The notes under the pieces are model-generated. The model was given only the letters and a program-made list of their open reading frames with translations, was not told the origin of the DNA and made no database searches. The translations under genes and the position numbers were made by a program. A stretch of 64,000 bases of DNA from NCBI RefSeq assembly GCF_019400745.1, contig NZ_WJIB01000018.1, forward strand, positions 60,814 through 124,813. Direction: 5' to 3'. Positions within the stretch are counted from its first letter, which is position 1, and each line of letters starts with the position of its first letter. The DNA is from Cohnella sp. CFH 77786 (GTDB lineage: Bacteria; Bacillota; Bacilli; Paenibacillales; Paenibacillaceae). Shown in pieces: positions 8,645 through 17,164 of this stretch.

Positions 8645-8903
8645 AACCGAATTAGAGGAAGCTTTGCGCGGCTTGACCGGATGGTCCGTGGAAGAAGGCA
8701 GGCTGACGAAGAAGTACTTGTTCCCCACTTACGCCGGCGCGATGGAGTTCGTGAACAAAGTGGCCGGAATCGCCGAGAGGATGAATCATCACCCGTTCAT
8801 CTCCATCGATTTCAGGAGAGTGACGCTAAGGCTGACGACCTGGCATTCCGGCGGCCTGACGGGGCTGGACATCCAGTCGGCCAAAGCTTACGATGGGGAA
8901 TAA
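8619..8903 (+). CDS. Pterin-4a-carbinolamine dehydratase family protein
   Basis: 94 residues; ATG at 8619 follows TGGAGGGA and overlaps the end of the S-component gene, so it belongs to the same transcript. It is a full-length member of the PCD family: short acidic N-terminus with LTGW, then the conserved ERMNHHP motif and the closing WHSGGLTGLDIQSA block. The family dehydrates 4a-hydroxy-tetrahydrobiopterin, but bacteria without aromatic amino-acid hydroxylases often carry PCD-like proteins of other or unclear use. No hydroxylase gene is near. Its place at the end of a corrinoid operon is unusual; function here is unknown. Confidence 0.87.
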   Translation: MAKEPLLNETELEEALRGLTGWSVEEGRLTKKYLFPTYAGAMEFVNKVAGIAERMNHHPFISIDFRRVTLRLTTWHSGGLTGLDIQSAKAYDGE

Positions 8904-8960
8904 TGACGCTTCGGCGCGAGCGGGCGAATGATGCCGACCGGTTCGCGGTAACGGGCAGCA

Positions 8961-9180
8961 CACAAGCCGCCTGCCGACACGCAACCCGCCGACCGAGACA
9001 CAAGTCGCCTGCCGACACGCAACCGCCGACCGAGACACAAGCCGCCTGCCGACACGCAACCCGCCGACCGAGACACAAGCCGCCGGCGACACGCAACCCG
9101 CCGACCGAGACACAAGCCGCCTGCCGACACGCAACCCGCCGACCGAGACACAAGCCGCCTGCCGACACGCAACCCGCCGA
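8961..9180 (+). repeat. Tandem array, 37/38-bp period, 6 copies
   Basis: Six consecutive units beginning CACAAGCCGCCTGCCGACAC and ending CGCCGACCGAGA; lengths alternate 38, 37, 38, 37, 38 and a partial last unit. It fills most of the gap between the PCD-like gene and the ABC exporter. No gene is supported, because the 1-bp length changes break every frame. Confidence 0.93.
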
Positions 9181-9248
9181 TCCGGACGCCTTCTTCGCCT
9201 GAAACGCGCCGCCGTCCCTACTGCCGCCATCGTTTGGAGTGATCCGTT

Positions 9249-10976
9249 TTGATCCGCCGTTTTCTATCCTATTACCGTCCCTATTCCCGCTTGTTCACGC
9301 TTGATTTCACGTGCGCCGTCATCGTTGCCCTGCTGGAGCTCGGCTTCCCCGTGGCGGTCCAGTGGACGATCGACAACCTGTTGCCCGAAGGCGACTGGTC
9401 CGCCATCGCTTGGGCTTGCGCGGGGCTGCTGGCCATGTACCTCCTCAGCATGGGGCTGCAGTTCGTCGTGAACTATTGGGGCCACATGCTCGGCATCAAT
9501 ATCGAGACCGACATGCGCAAGCAGTTGTTCCACCACGTGCAGAAGCTCTCCTTTCGGTTTTTCGACAATACGAAAACCGGGCAAATCATGTCGCGGATGA
9601 CGAACGACCTGTTCGACCTCGGCGAGATGGCCCACCACGGGCCCGAGGACCTGTTCATCGCGCTCATGACGTTCGCGGGCGCCTTCGGCATCATGTTCAT
9701 GGTGAACTGGGAGCTGTCGCTGATCACGCTGGTGGCGGTGCCGATCCTGGCTTGGCTGATCGTCTTCTTCAACGCGAAGCTGAACAAGGCCGCGACCCAA
9801 ATGTTCGAGAAAATCGCCGACGTGAACGCCCGCATCGAAGACAGCATCTCCGGCATCCGCGTCGTCAAATCGTTCGGCAACGAATCGTTCGAACGCAAGC
9901 GGTTCGAAACGAACAACCGGGCGTTCCGCGCCGCCAAGCTGAGGTCGTATTTGACGATTTCCTTCAGCGCCTCGGGAATCTACATGCTGACGCGGTTCAT
10001 CTCCCTCCTGGTGCTGATCTGCGGAGCTTGGTTCGCTTACAAGGGCAAGCTGTCCTACGGAGAGCTGGTCGGCTTCCTGCTGTACGTCAACATTTTCCTG
10101 AGGCCGATCGAGAAGATCAACGCGCTGTTGGAAATGTATCCGAAAGGAATGGCAGGTTTCCGCCGATTCTGCGAGCTGATGGACACCGAGCCGGACGTCA
10201 AGGACGCGCCGGACGCCATCGAAGTGAAACGCCTGAAGGGCGACATCTCGCTTCGAAACGTTACCTTCGGCTATGAGAATCACACCCACGTGCTCAAGGA
10301 CATCAACCTCGACATCCGGGCCGGCGAAACGGTCGCGCTCGTCGGGCCTTCCGGAGCGGGCAAATCCACGCTGTGCAGCCTGATTCCCCGGTTTTACGAA
10401 ATCGATGCGGGGCAAGTGACGATCGACGGCATCGACATCCGGCGGATGACCCAGCTGTCGCTCCGCAACCAGATCGGCATCGTTCAGCAGGATGTGTTCC
10501 TGTTTAATGGGACGATTCGCGAAAATATCCTGTACGGTCGGTTGGACGCGACGGAGGAGGAAGTTTGGGAGGCGGCGCGGCGGGCTCATCTCGAATCTCT
10601 CTTGCGGTCGCTTCCGGACGGTTTGGATACGTTCATCGGCGAGCGGGGGCTGAAGCTGTCCGGCGGTCAGCGCCAGCGCTTGTCCATTGCGAGGATTTTC
10701 CTCAAAAACCCGCCGATCCTGATCCTCGACGAAGCGACGTCGGCGCTCGATACGGAGACTGAGTCCATGATCCAGCAGGCCCTAGAGCAGCTGTCGAAGA
10801 ACCGCACGACGCTCATCATCGCCCACCGGCTGGCGACAATCCGCCATGCGGACCGGATCGTCGTCGTGACGGAGGACGGGATCGCGGAGGAGGGGCGCCA
10901 CGAGGAGTTGATCGCGGCCGGCGGCGTGTATGCCAGGCTCAGCTCGGCGCAGTTCGGCGCCGCGGCGGCCACTTAA
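9249..10976 (+). CDS. ABC exporter half-transporter (membrane domain fused to ATPase)
   Basis: 575 residues. The start is TTG at 9249, with GGAGTGA six bases upstream. Residues about 1-310 form a six-helix type I exporter membrane domain; residues about 330-570 are the nucleotide-binding domain with GPSGAGKST, Q-loop VQQDVF, LSGGQRQR, ILILDEATSALD and IAHR. It would work as a homodimer or with an unlinked partner, exporting lipids, drugs or peptides (MsbA/YheI-like). It is separated from the corrinoid operon by a repeat array and followed by a terminator, so it is probably its own unit. Substrate cannot be predicted. Confidence 0.9.
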   Translation: MIRRFLSYYRPYSRLFTLDFTCAVIVALLELGFPVAVQWTIDNLLPEGDWSAIAWACAGLLAMYLLSMGLQFVVNYWGHMLGINIETDMRKQLFHHVQKLSFRFFDNTKTGQIMSRMTNDLFDLGEMAHHGPEDLFIALMTFAGAFGIMFMVNWELSLITLVAVPILAWLIVFFNAKLNKAATQMFEKIADVNARIEDSISGIRVVKSFGNESFERKRFETNNRAFRAAKLRSYLTISFSASGIYMLTRFISLLVLICGAWFAYKGKLSYGELVGFLLYVNIFLRPIEKINALLEMYPKGMAGFRRFCELMDTEPDVKDAPDAIEVKRLKGDISLRNVTFGYENHTHVLKDINLDIRAGETVALVGPSGAGKSTLCSLIPRFYEIDAGQVTIDGIDIRRMTQLSLRNQIGIVQQDVFLFNGTIRENILYGRLDATEEEVWEAARRAHLESLLRSLPDGLDTFIGERGLKLSGGQRQRLSIARIFLKNPPILILDEATSALDTETESMIQQALEQLSKNRTTLIIAHRLATIRHADRIVVVTEDGIAEEGRHEELIAAGGVYARLSSAQFGAAAAT

Positions 10977-10981
10977 CGAAC

Positions 10982-11030
10982 CGGAGCCCGGGGCAGGAAC
11001 GCCTCGGGCTCCGATCGGAACGGCTTTTCT
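10982..11030 (+). terminator. Intrinsic terminator after the ABC exporter
   Basis: CGGAGCCCG (10982-10990) pairs perfectly with CGGGCTCCG (11005-11013); a T-rich stretch CTTTTCTTT follows a few bases later. Confidence 0.75.
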
Positions 11031-11145
11031 TTATCCGATGGTCCGGATCAACCGACGATCTCCGTCTTGCAGCGTTTCCTAAGGGAACGCACATCGAAAC
11101 ATGCGCGGAGGGCGGCGAAGTCGGTTTTGCTTTTTCGATGGGATC

Positions 11146-11349
11146 TCAGTCGTTCCGGGTGACTTTCCCGAAGAACGAGAGCGCCCAGATCGAAGCCACG
11201 CCGACGATAATGTAGACGATTTTCGAGCCGACCTCCGTGGCCCCGCCGAAGGTTTCGCTGACCACGTCATACTCGAACAGACCGACCGATAACCAGTTCA
11301 ATCCCCCGAGAATCACGAGAATCAGGGCGATGACGTGCAATGCCTTCAT
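11146..11349 (-). CDS. yuzA: DUF378 family small membrane protein
   Basis: 67 residues, from ATG at 11349 with AAGGAGG upstream. It has two hydrophobic segments and the family motif GGLNWLSVGLF near residue 15, followed by a Gly-rich loop and IVYIIVGVASIWAL. DUF378 proteins (YuzA in Bacillus) are small inner-membrane proteins of unknown role. It is alone between the convergent ABC exporter and the GNAT gene. Family is clear; no function can be assigned. Confidence 0.85.
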   Translation of the reverse strand: MKALHVIALILVILGGLNWLSVGLFEYDVVSETFGGATEVGSKIVYIIVGVASIWALSFFGKVTRND

Positions 11350-11461
11350 TCGGTCCCAGCCTCCTTCAAGGTTTGTCATGCGGTGAAAATCGCCAAACCA
11401 TAAAGTGAAATGCCGCCGAATCTTGGATGTTCCCTACAGATGTATGTGCCTCGCCGCTTGG

Positions 11462-11965
11462 TTATTCCACGGTTCCCCTAGCAGGTGGCTGGACGGGCGG
11501 CCGCCACACCATGCACAGTACCTGAACGATTCCCACGGCCGCCGGCTTCCCGTATTCGTCTTCCGCCGCGAATCCCGCCTTCTCATAGGCCTTGATGGCC
11601 CGCAGGTTCCAGGTTTCCACTTCAAGATCGATTTCGGCCTCCGGCCGTCTGCGTATCGCCTCCCTTACGGCCAGCCGGACCACTTCCGCGCCGAGCCCGG
11701 CACCGCATAAGTCCGGCCGCAAGCCGAGCCCGATCCGGATCGCACGGTCCAGGGGAAACAGTTGAATATAGGCGGCGAATTCGTTCGCGCCGCGGTAGAC
11801 TGACCTATATTGCGAAGAGCGGATATCGGGATCCGCGAATTCCCGTCCTTCCCGGATCATCCGTTCCCAGTCGGGCCAGTTGTACCGTTCATAGGGCGCC
11901 GGATACCGCCATTCGCAGATGCGGCGGGCATCGTTTTCCGTCATCGGGCGAAGTTGAAAAGTCAT
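11462..11965 (-). CDS. GNAT family N-acetyltransferase
   Basis: 167 residues; ATG at 11965 (MTFQLRPMTENDAR) follows AAAGGAGAA. It shows the GNAT order: N-terminal RPMTENDA strand/helix, acetyl-CoA-binding GLRPDLCGAGLGAEVVRLAVREA (a variant of the R/Q-x-x-G-x-G/A loop), and the C-terminal NLRAIKAYEKAGF block. The substrate (small molecule, peptide or protein amine) is not predictable. It is a single gene transcribed away from the ORF at 12161, with an AT-rich intergenic stretch upstream. Confidence 0.88.
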   Translation of the reverse strand: MTFQLRPMTENDARRICEWRYPAPYERYNWPDWERMIREGREFADPDIRSSQYRSVYRGANEFAAYIQLFPLDRAIRIGLGLRPDLCGAGLGAEVVRLAVREAIRRRPEAEIDLEVETWNLRAIKAYEKAGFAAEDEYGKPAAVGIVQVLCMVWRPPVQPPARGTVE

Positions 11966-12075
11966 CCGCTCTCGTTCTCCTTTATAACAGATGGCCTGAT
12001 GGACGCCGGCCGCGTGCATTCCGTTCTTCGCCGTCAACGCCCTGGTAAAGTCTCATTTTATATCAAATCATGTTG

Positions 12076-12104
12076 TTTACACGGGAATTGTTGTTTACTA
12101 CAAT
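12076..12104 (+). promoter_or_regulatory. Candidate SigA-type promoter
   Basis: TTTACA (12076-12081), a 17-bp spacer, then TACAAT (12099-12104), in an AT-rich stretch. It points toward the small ORF at 12161. Confidence 0.5.
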
Positions 12105-12160
12105 GTTTTGATGTTATTTTACTTGACTCAAATAGTACGTTACAAAAATTCTACCCATCG

Positions 12161-12448
12161 ATGAAGGCGGTGGCTTTATTTGCAAACAAGCCCGACACAA
12201 TCGACCAGACCGCAAGCGGAGACAGGGTACGCGCAGGAATTAAAGAGAACGTTGACATCGAAGGATTTGGTCATCTTCGGACTCCTCACCATGCTGCCGA
12301 TCGGAACGAGATTGTGAAGATGATCGCTGACATCCATCCGATCGGCAGAACGATTCAACCTGTCGTAATTGCCAACGTTGACGTATTTCCGGCCTCAGAG
12401 GAATCGAGCGCCATGACGGGCACGGGCATTCTGGTGACGGCGGACTGA
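12161..12448 (+). CDS. Hypothetical protein, possibly a remnant
   Basis: A 95-residue frame starting MKAVALFANKPDTIDQ. It has a plausible promoter about 60 bases upstream and a terminator-like hairpin after its stop, but no convincing ribosome-binding site, and the base composition is lower in GC than its neighbours. I recognise no family and no membrane or signal segment. It may be a small foreign gene, a decayed gene, or a chance frame over a non-coding transcript. Confidence 0.35.
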   Translation: MKAVALFANKPDTIDQTASGDRVRAGIKENVDIEGFGHLRTPHHAADRNEIVKMIADIHPIGRTIQPVVIANVDVFPASEESSAMTGTGILVTAD

Positions 12449-12498
12449 CGGCCATGTAAATCGGCACGATCACGTGATTTTTCAATATATGTACCGAA

Positions 12499-12538
12499 AG
12501 AGGGCGAGCTTCCCGATCGGGAAGCCGCCCTCTTTCTT
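12499..12538. terminator. Bidirectional terminator
   Basis: GAGGGCG-AG-CTTCCC-GATC-GGGAAG-CC-GCCCTC forms a long hairpin, followed by TTTCTTG on the plus strand and preceded by AAAG, so it can serve both the plus-strand ORF and the minus-strand MFS gene. Confidence 0.7.
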
Positions 12539-12549
12539 GTCAATAAAGT

Positions 12550-14073
12550 TTAATGGGCTGCCGCGTATTTTTCAGACTCGGCTTTGGGGTCCATTTTCTC
12601 CCGGCTCATGAGGAAGGCTGCTGCCACCGCCAGAATGGCCGGAATGATCCCCCAGGCAAATGTATCGGCGATCGAGGAAGATAATCCCCCTGTGATCGTG
12701 TGTAACGTCCCTTCCGGGATTTGGGCGCGGGTCGCCGGAGCCAGCAGAACGTGCGGATCGCTGAAATCCAGGTTCTGAGGCAGGTCTCCGCCCATGAACG
12801 ACTCGGTCAGCTTGCGCGTCATGGAATGGCTCTGAAGGATGCCGAAAACCGTGATGCCCAGCGTCATGCCCATCGACCGGAGGAAGTTGAGGGTCGCCAT
12901 GCCGGCTCCCCGTTCCCGTATCGACAGGGAGTGGGTTGCAGCGTTGGCCAAAACCGAGAAAGATGCGCCGATGCCGAGGCCGACCAGAATCATGTAGAGC
13001 GTGACGACGAGACGCGACGAATCGGGCGTTAACGTGGTCAGCAAGCCAAGGCCGGCGACCAGCAGGATCAGCGTCGAGATCATGATGGAGCGATAGGACA
13101 TGCGGCTCATGACGAAACCTCCTCCGGTCGCAGTAACGACCGTGCCGAGCATCATCGGCAGCAGGACGAAGCCCGAATTCGTAGCGGAGCCGCCGAGAAC
13201 GCCCTGGATGAAGATCGGGATGTATACCGATGCCGCGATGAACGCGGCTCCGCTTAAGATCGCGACCGCGTTGCTGGAAGCGTACAAGCGGTTGCGGAAC
13301 ATACGGAAGGCGATGATCGGTTCCTCGGCCCGCGTTTCGGCAATCACGAACAACACGGCGAGGATCGCGAATCCGGCGAACAATCCGAGAATTTGCGGCG
13401 AGCCCCAGGCATAGAATTTGCCGCCCAGCTCCATCGCGAACATCAGGCACACGACCGCGCCGACCAGCGTGCTCGCTCCGGCCCAATCGATTCGCTGCTT
13501 GGAATGCTCGAGCGACTCCTTGTAGGCGGATGCGACGAGCAAGAACGCGATCAGCCCGAGCGGCAAATTGATGTAGAAAATCCACTGCCACTTGATGTAA
13601 TCGGTCAGATAGGCGCCAAGAAGGGGGCCGAAGATGCTCGACATGCCGAATACGGCGCCGAATAGGCCCATCAGTTTGCCCCGTTTCTCCGGCGGGACGG
13701 CGTCGAACATGATCGTGAAAGCGATCGGGACGAGCGCGCCGCCGCCGATCCCTTGGATCGCGCGGTAGATGCTGAGCTCGATGATCGAGCCCGCGGTTCC
13801 GCAGAGCGCCGAGCCCAGCATGAACATGATCATGCCGAAAACGAAGAAGCGCTTGCGTCCGTACATATCCGACAGCTTGCCGAAAATCGGCATTCCCGCC
13901 ATCTCGGCGACCATATACGCGGAGGTTACCCAGACGAATTTGTCCAGTCCTCCGAGTTCGCCCACGATCGTCCCCATGGCGGTCGCCACGATCGTATTGT
14001 CCATCGACGCCATCAGGATGGCCAGCAGGAGGCCGGCCACAACCATTCCGCTCTTGCTTTGAGCTGCTTGCAT
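12550..14073 (-). CDS. DHA2-family MFS drug exporter
   Basis: 507 residues from ATG at 14073 (MQAAQSKSG), with GGAAAGGA upstream. The length, about 14 hydrophobic segments, the MASMDNTIVATAM first-helix motif, motif A GKLSDMYGRKRFF and motif C-like GAVFGMSSIFGPLLGA place it in the DHA2 (EmrB/QacA) proton-driven multidrug exporters. It is monocistronic. An inverted repeat, CTGACA-6-TGTCAG, about 60 bases upstream of the start suggests control by a local or unlinked repressor, although no regulator gene is adjacent. The drug range cannot be told from sequence. Confidence 0.9.
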   Translation of the reverse strand: MQAAQSKSGMVVAGLLLAILMASMDNTIVATAMGTIVGELGGLDKFVWVTSAYMVAEMAGMPIFGKLSDMYGRKRFFVFGMIMFMLGSALCGTAGSIIELSIYRAIQGIGGGALVPIAFTIMFDAVPPEKRGKLMGLFGAVFGMSSIFGPLLGAYLTDYIKWQWIFYINLPLGLIAFLLVASAYKESLEHSKQRIDWAGASTLVGAVVCLMFAMELGGKFYAWGSPQILGLFAGFAILAVLFVIAETRAEEPIIAFRMFRNRLYASSNAVAILSGAAFIAASVYIPIFIQGVLGGSATNSGFVLLPMMLGTVVTATGGGFVMSRMSYRSIMISTLILLVAGLGLLTTLTPDSSRLVVTLYMILVGLGIGASFSVLANAATHSLSIRERGAGMATLNFLRSMGMTLGITVFGILQSHSMTRKLTESFMGGDLPQNLDFSDPHVLLAPATRAQIPEGTLHTITGGLSSSIADTFAWGIIPAILAVAAAFLMSREKMDPKAESEKYAAAH

Positions 14074-14131
14074 GCTTTCAAATCCTTTCCGTGTGGTTTT
14101 TCTCACCTGCCTTAAGGATAGCCAAGCAACC

Positions 14132-14149
14132 CTGACAACGTTATGTCAG
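14132..14149. promoter_or_regulatory. Candidate operator (inverted repeat)
   Basis: CTGACA, 6 bases, TGTCAG: perfect 6-bp arms in the promoter region of the MFS exporter gene. The binding protein is unknown. Confidence 0.4.
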
Positions 14150-14209
14150 CAAGAGTTAAACATGAAAAATAAAAACGCTAGCGTAATACGACGAGAGCTC
14201 CTTGCGGGA

Positions 14210-14670
14210 AGCCATTTAGCCCAAATTAACGACCCCGGAAGACACTTCATCGCTCGAACTTGGCAATTCAGATTCAATTACGTCTCCGGAGGTCACTACA
14301 GCGTTCGTAGTTGGGGATTTCGCAGAAATAACGTCTCCAGAGGTCACTGCAGCGCCCGAACTCGGCGTTTCAGCCTCAATAACGTCTCCGGAAGTCACTA
14401 CAGCGTTCGTAGTTGGGGATTTCGCAGGAATAACGTCTCCGGAGGTCACTGCAGCGTTCGTAGTTGGGGATTTCGCAGGAATAACGTCTCCGGAAGTCAC
14501 TACAGCGTTCGTAGTTGGGGATTTCGCAGAAATAACGTCTCCGGAAGTCACTACAGCGTTCGTAGTTGGGGATTTCGCAGAATAACGTCTCCGGAGGTCA
14601 CTACAGCGCTCGAACTAGGCATTTCAGCCCAAATAACGCTTCCAGAAGTCACTACAGCGTTCGTGGAACG
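14210..14670. repeat. Tandem array, 51-bp period, about 9 copies (ACGTCTCCGGAGGTCACT type)
   Basis: About nine 51-bp units. Each has a constant half around ACGTCTCCGGAGGTCACT and a variable half of two kinds, CGTTCGTAGTTGGGGATTTC or CGCTCGAACT-GGC-TTTCAG, arranged as a mixed series. One unit (about 14573-14582) has lost a single base, which breaks any long frame. The array lies between the MFS exporter and the SBP gene, which diverge. Confidence 0.95.
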
Positions 14671-14860
14671 TTATTTACGCCTACCGGTTGCTTTTCGTGA
14701 AGCAGAACGGCGAGTGGCTGATCGAGAAATATGGGGCAGGATCCCCGTCCCGGATTACGCCATATTCGCAAGAAGCATCGCATCCGATTAAGGGCCGTAT
14801 GGCGGGCAGTTCCCGACAGTACGGTCTCTTCGCAATTCATGCGCACTACCGCCGCGGCTG
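14670..14860 (+). pseudogene. Possible C-terminal gene remnant
   Basis: Immediately after the repeat array the plus frame reads VIYAYRLLFVKQNGEWLIEKYG, which has the style of the last strands of an NTF2-like or similar extracytoplasmic domain, then drifts into arginine-rich, unlikely sequence. There is no start site or ribosome-binding site. It may be the end of a gene whose front was replaced by the repeat array. Confidence 0.3.
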
Positions 14861-15203
14861 TCATCCGCGCGGATCATCTCCTCTCCCACGCGCCATTAAA
14901 CCTTCTTTTAACAATCAATCAAAACTATTCTCGATTCGGGATAACAAACATAATACAAAATAAAACCACATCAAAGGTTGGTCATTCCCCATTCATGCCC
15001 ACGAAACAGCACGAATATCTCCAATGGAAGCGTTTGTAGTTTTATAAAACAACAACAATCAACATCATCGCGCTTGGACCCGGATCCGAATCGGCAGGCG
15101 CAACTGTGCACGCAGCCGATACCAACGAGACTCCAAACCCGTCGGCATCGACCGACCGGGATGGATATAGATACAGGTTTCCAAACATGGAGGAGGATGT
15201 GGA
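14861..15203. other. AT-rich gap upstream of the SBP operon
   Basis: No gene is visible. The stretch 14890-15060 is much richer in A and T than the surroundings and presumably carries the promoter for the importer operon, but I could not pick a -35/-10 pair with confidence. Confidence 0.4.
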
Positions 15204-16328
15204 ATGTTGAAGGCATTGCGTTGGGGGAAAAGGAAAAAGCTCGTTCTGATCGCGTGGTTGGCCGTGCTCGCTCTGACGGTCGCCGCATGCGGCAACAAGT
15301 CGGAAGGAGGCAGCCAGGAAGCGGCATCCGCTGCGGTTCCGACGCTCGAAGAGCTGGTGGCTCCCGCCCAGCAAGAAGGCCAAGTCGTCAGCGTCGGCAT
15401 GCCGGACACCTGGGCCAACTGGAAAGACACATGGGACCAATTGAATACCAAGTACCAGATTAAGCATACCGACACGGACATGAGCAGCGCCGAGGAAATC
15501 GCCAAGTTCGAAGCGGAGAAGAACAAGCCCACGGCGGATATCGGCGACGTCGGGATCGCGTTCGGGCCGCTCGCCGTGCAGAAGGGCGTAACGCAGCCGT
15601 ACAAAACGCAATATTGGGATGAAGTGCCGGATTGGGCGAAGGACAAGGACGGCCATTGGATGGTCGCTTACACGGGCAGCATCAGCTTCTTCTGCAACAA
15701 AGACCTGGTGCAGGAGTGCCCGAAGAGCTGGGCGGATCTGGAGAACGCCGCAGGCAAGTACAAGGTATCGGTCGGCGACGTGACGAAGGCGTCGCAAGCG
15801 CAGCATGCCGTTCTGGCCGCGGCGCTCGCGCACGGTGGCGACGAAGGCAACATCCAGCCGGGCATCGATTACTTCAAGAAGCTGGCCGAGAAGGACATCA
15901 TCGGCAAAGTGGACGTGTCGCCCGCCAACATCCAGAAAGGCGAAATCGCGGTAGCGCTGCTGTGGGATTTCAACGCGCTCGGTTACCGCGACCAATTCGG
16001 CAAAGACAAATACGAAGTGAACATTCCGTCCGACGGCAGCGTCATCAGCGGATATGCGACGATCATCAACAAGTGGGCGCCCCATCCGAACGCCGCCAAG
16101 CTCGCGCGGGCTTACATTTTCAGCGATGAGGGCCAAATCAACCTCGCCAAAGGATACGCCCGTCCGATCCGTTCCAGCGTGAAGCTTCCGGCGGACGTCG
16201 AAGCGAAGCTGATCCCGCAGGATCAATACAAGAACACGAAGCCGATCAAGGACTTCAAAGTATGGGAAGACACCGTAAAGGGGCTTGGCGCCAAATGGCA
16301 GGAAGAAGTTCAAGTCGCCATCAAGTAA
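15204..16328 (+). CDS. ABC importer substrate-binding lipoprotein (family 1)
   Basis: 374 residues; ATG at 15204 follows GGAGGAGG. It has a lipoprotein signal with lipobox VAAC (about residue 30), then a periplasmic-binding fold of the iron/thiamine/polyamine/phosphonate cluster (VGMPDTWANWKDTWDQL near residue 70; SGYATIINKWAPHPNAAKLARAYIFSDEGQ near 285). It is the first gene of a six-gene set: SBP, two permeases, ATPase, DeoR regulator and PHP phosphoesterase. The substrate is not resolved; the PHP enzyme and DeoR protein hint at a phosphorylated or phosphodiester-type compound, which is inference only. Confidence 0.87.
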   Translation: MLKALRWGKRKKLVLIAWLAVLALTVAACGNKSEGGSQEAASAAVPTLEELVAPAQQEGQVVSVGMPDTWANWKDTWDQLNTKYQIKHTDTDMSSAEEIAKFEAEKNKPTADIGDVGIAFGPLAVQKGVTQPYKTQYWDEVPDWAKDKDGHWMVAYTGSISFFCNKDLVQECPKSWADLENAAGKYKVSVGDVTKASQAQHAVLAAALAHGGDEGNIQPGIDYFKKLAEKDIIGKVDVSPANIQKGEIAVALLWDFNALGYRDQFGKDKYEVNIPSDGSVISGYATIINKWAPHPNAAKLARAYIFSDEGQINLAKGYARPIRSSVKLPADVEAKLIPQDQYKNTKPIKDFKVWEDTVKGLGAKWQEEVQVAIK

Positions 16329-17164
16329 CGCTTCTGCTTCTGCTGCTCCCGTTTTTCCTGTGGCTGTTCGCGTTTCTGCTGCTGCCGGGCATCCTGATGC
16401 TCGTCTCCAGCTTCCAGAACGAAGGCGGCCAAGGGTTTACCCTTGGCCAGTATGTCAAAGGACTGACGCATCCGCTCTATACGGGGGCGATCCGGAACAG
16501 CGTGCTGCTGTCGCTCGTTTCGGCTTTCGTCGGACTCGTCGCGGCGGCCTTCGCGGCTTATTCTTTCACGACGTTCTCCCCGAAAACGCGGGACCGGATG
16601 CTGAGCCTGTCCAATATGATGACCAATTTCGCCGGAGTGCCTTTGGCCTTCGGCTTTATCATCCTATTCGGGACGAACGGCATGCTTACGCTGCTCTTCA
16701 AGCAGCTGGGCCTGTCCTTCCTCGCGTTCGACCTGTATTCGTGGAAAGGGCTTGCCTGGGTCTATATTTACTTCCAGATCCCGGTAGGCATTCTGCTGAT
16801 TTACCCGTCTCTCTTCGCCATCCGTCAGGAGTGGAGAGAGGCCGCATCGCTGCTCGGCGCGGGAACGGTGCAGTTCTGGCTGAGAATCGGGGTGCCGGTC
16901 CTGCTGCCGGGACTCGTCGGCACGTTCAGCGTGCTGTTCGCCAATGCGATGGGAGCTTACGCGACAGCCTACGCCCTCGTGACGTCCAACTTCAACCTGC
17001 TCCCGATTAAAATCGGCGGCCTGGTGTCGGGAGACGTATTCCCGAGAGTGGAGCTGGGCAGCGCGCTCGCGGTGATTCTGTTCGTCATCCTGGCCATCGC
17101 CTTGTTCATTAACGAAAAAATGCTGCGTCTCGCGAGGAGGGGGCTGTCCCATGACTCCCGTTAA
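16295..17164 (+). CDS. ABC importer permease 1
   Basis: 289 residues if ATG at 16295 is used (AAAGGGG about 11 bases upstream); ATG at 16262 would add 11 residues. Either start overlaps the SBP gene. It has about six hydrophobic helices and the binding-protein-dependent permease EAA loop near residue 185 (EWREAASLLGAGTVQFWLRIGVPVLLPG region). It pairs with the permease encoded immediately downstream, whose start lies 14 bases before this stop. Confidence 0.87.
   Translation: MAGRSSSRHQVTLLLLLLPFFLWLFAFLLLPGILMLVSSFQNEGGQGFTLGQYVKGLTHPLYTGAIRNSVLLSLVSAFVGLVAAAFAAYSFTTFSPKTRDRMLSLSNMMTNFAGVPLAFGFIILFGTNGMLTLLFKQLGLSFLAFDLYSWKGLAWVYIYFQIPVGILLIYPSLFAIRQEWREAASLLGAGTVQFWLRIGVPVLLPGLVGTFSVLFANAMGAYATAYALVTSNFNLLPIKIGGLVSGDVFPRVELGSALAVILFVILAIALFINEKMLRLARRGLSHDSR

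Noticed and set aside
8681..9202. Plus-strand frame running through the 37/38-bp array
   Set aside because: It is out of frame with the PCD-like gene, Arg/His/Thr-rich, and has no start site.
14216..14551. Minus-strand frame with a 17-residue repeat (VTSGDVI-AKSPTTNA)
   Set aside because: A 51-bp repeat keeps any stop-free frame open by arithmetic. A 1-bp loss in one unit breaks it, there is no ribosome-binding site, and the other 51-bp arrays show the same effect.
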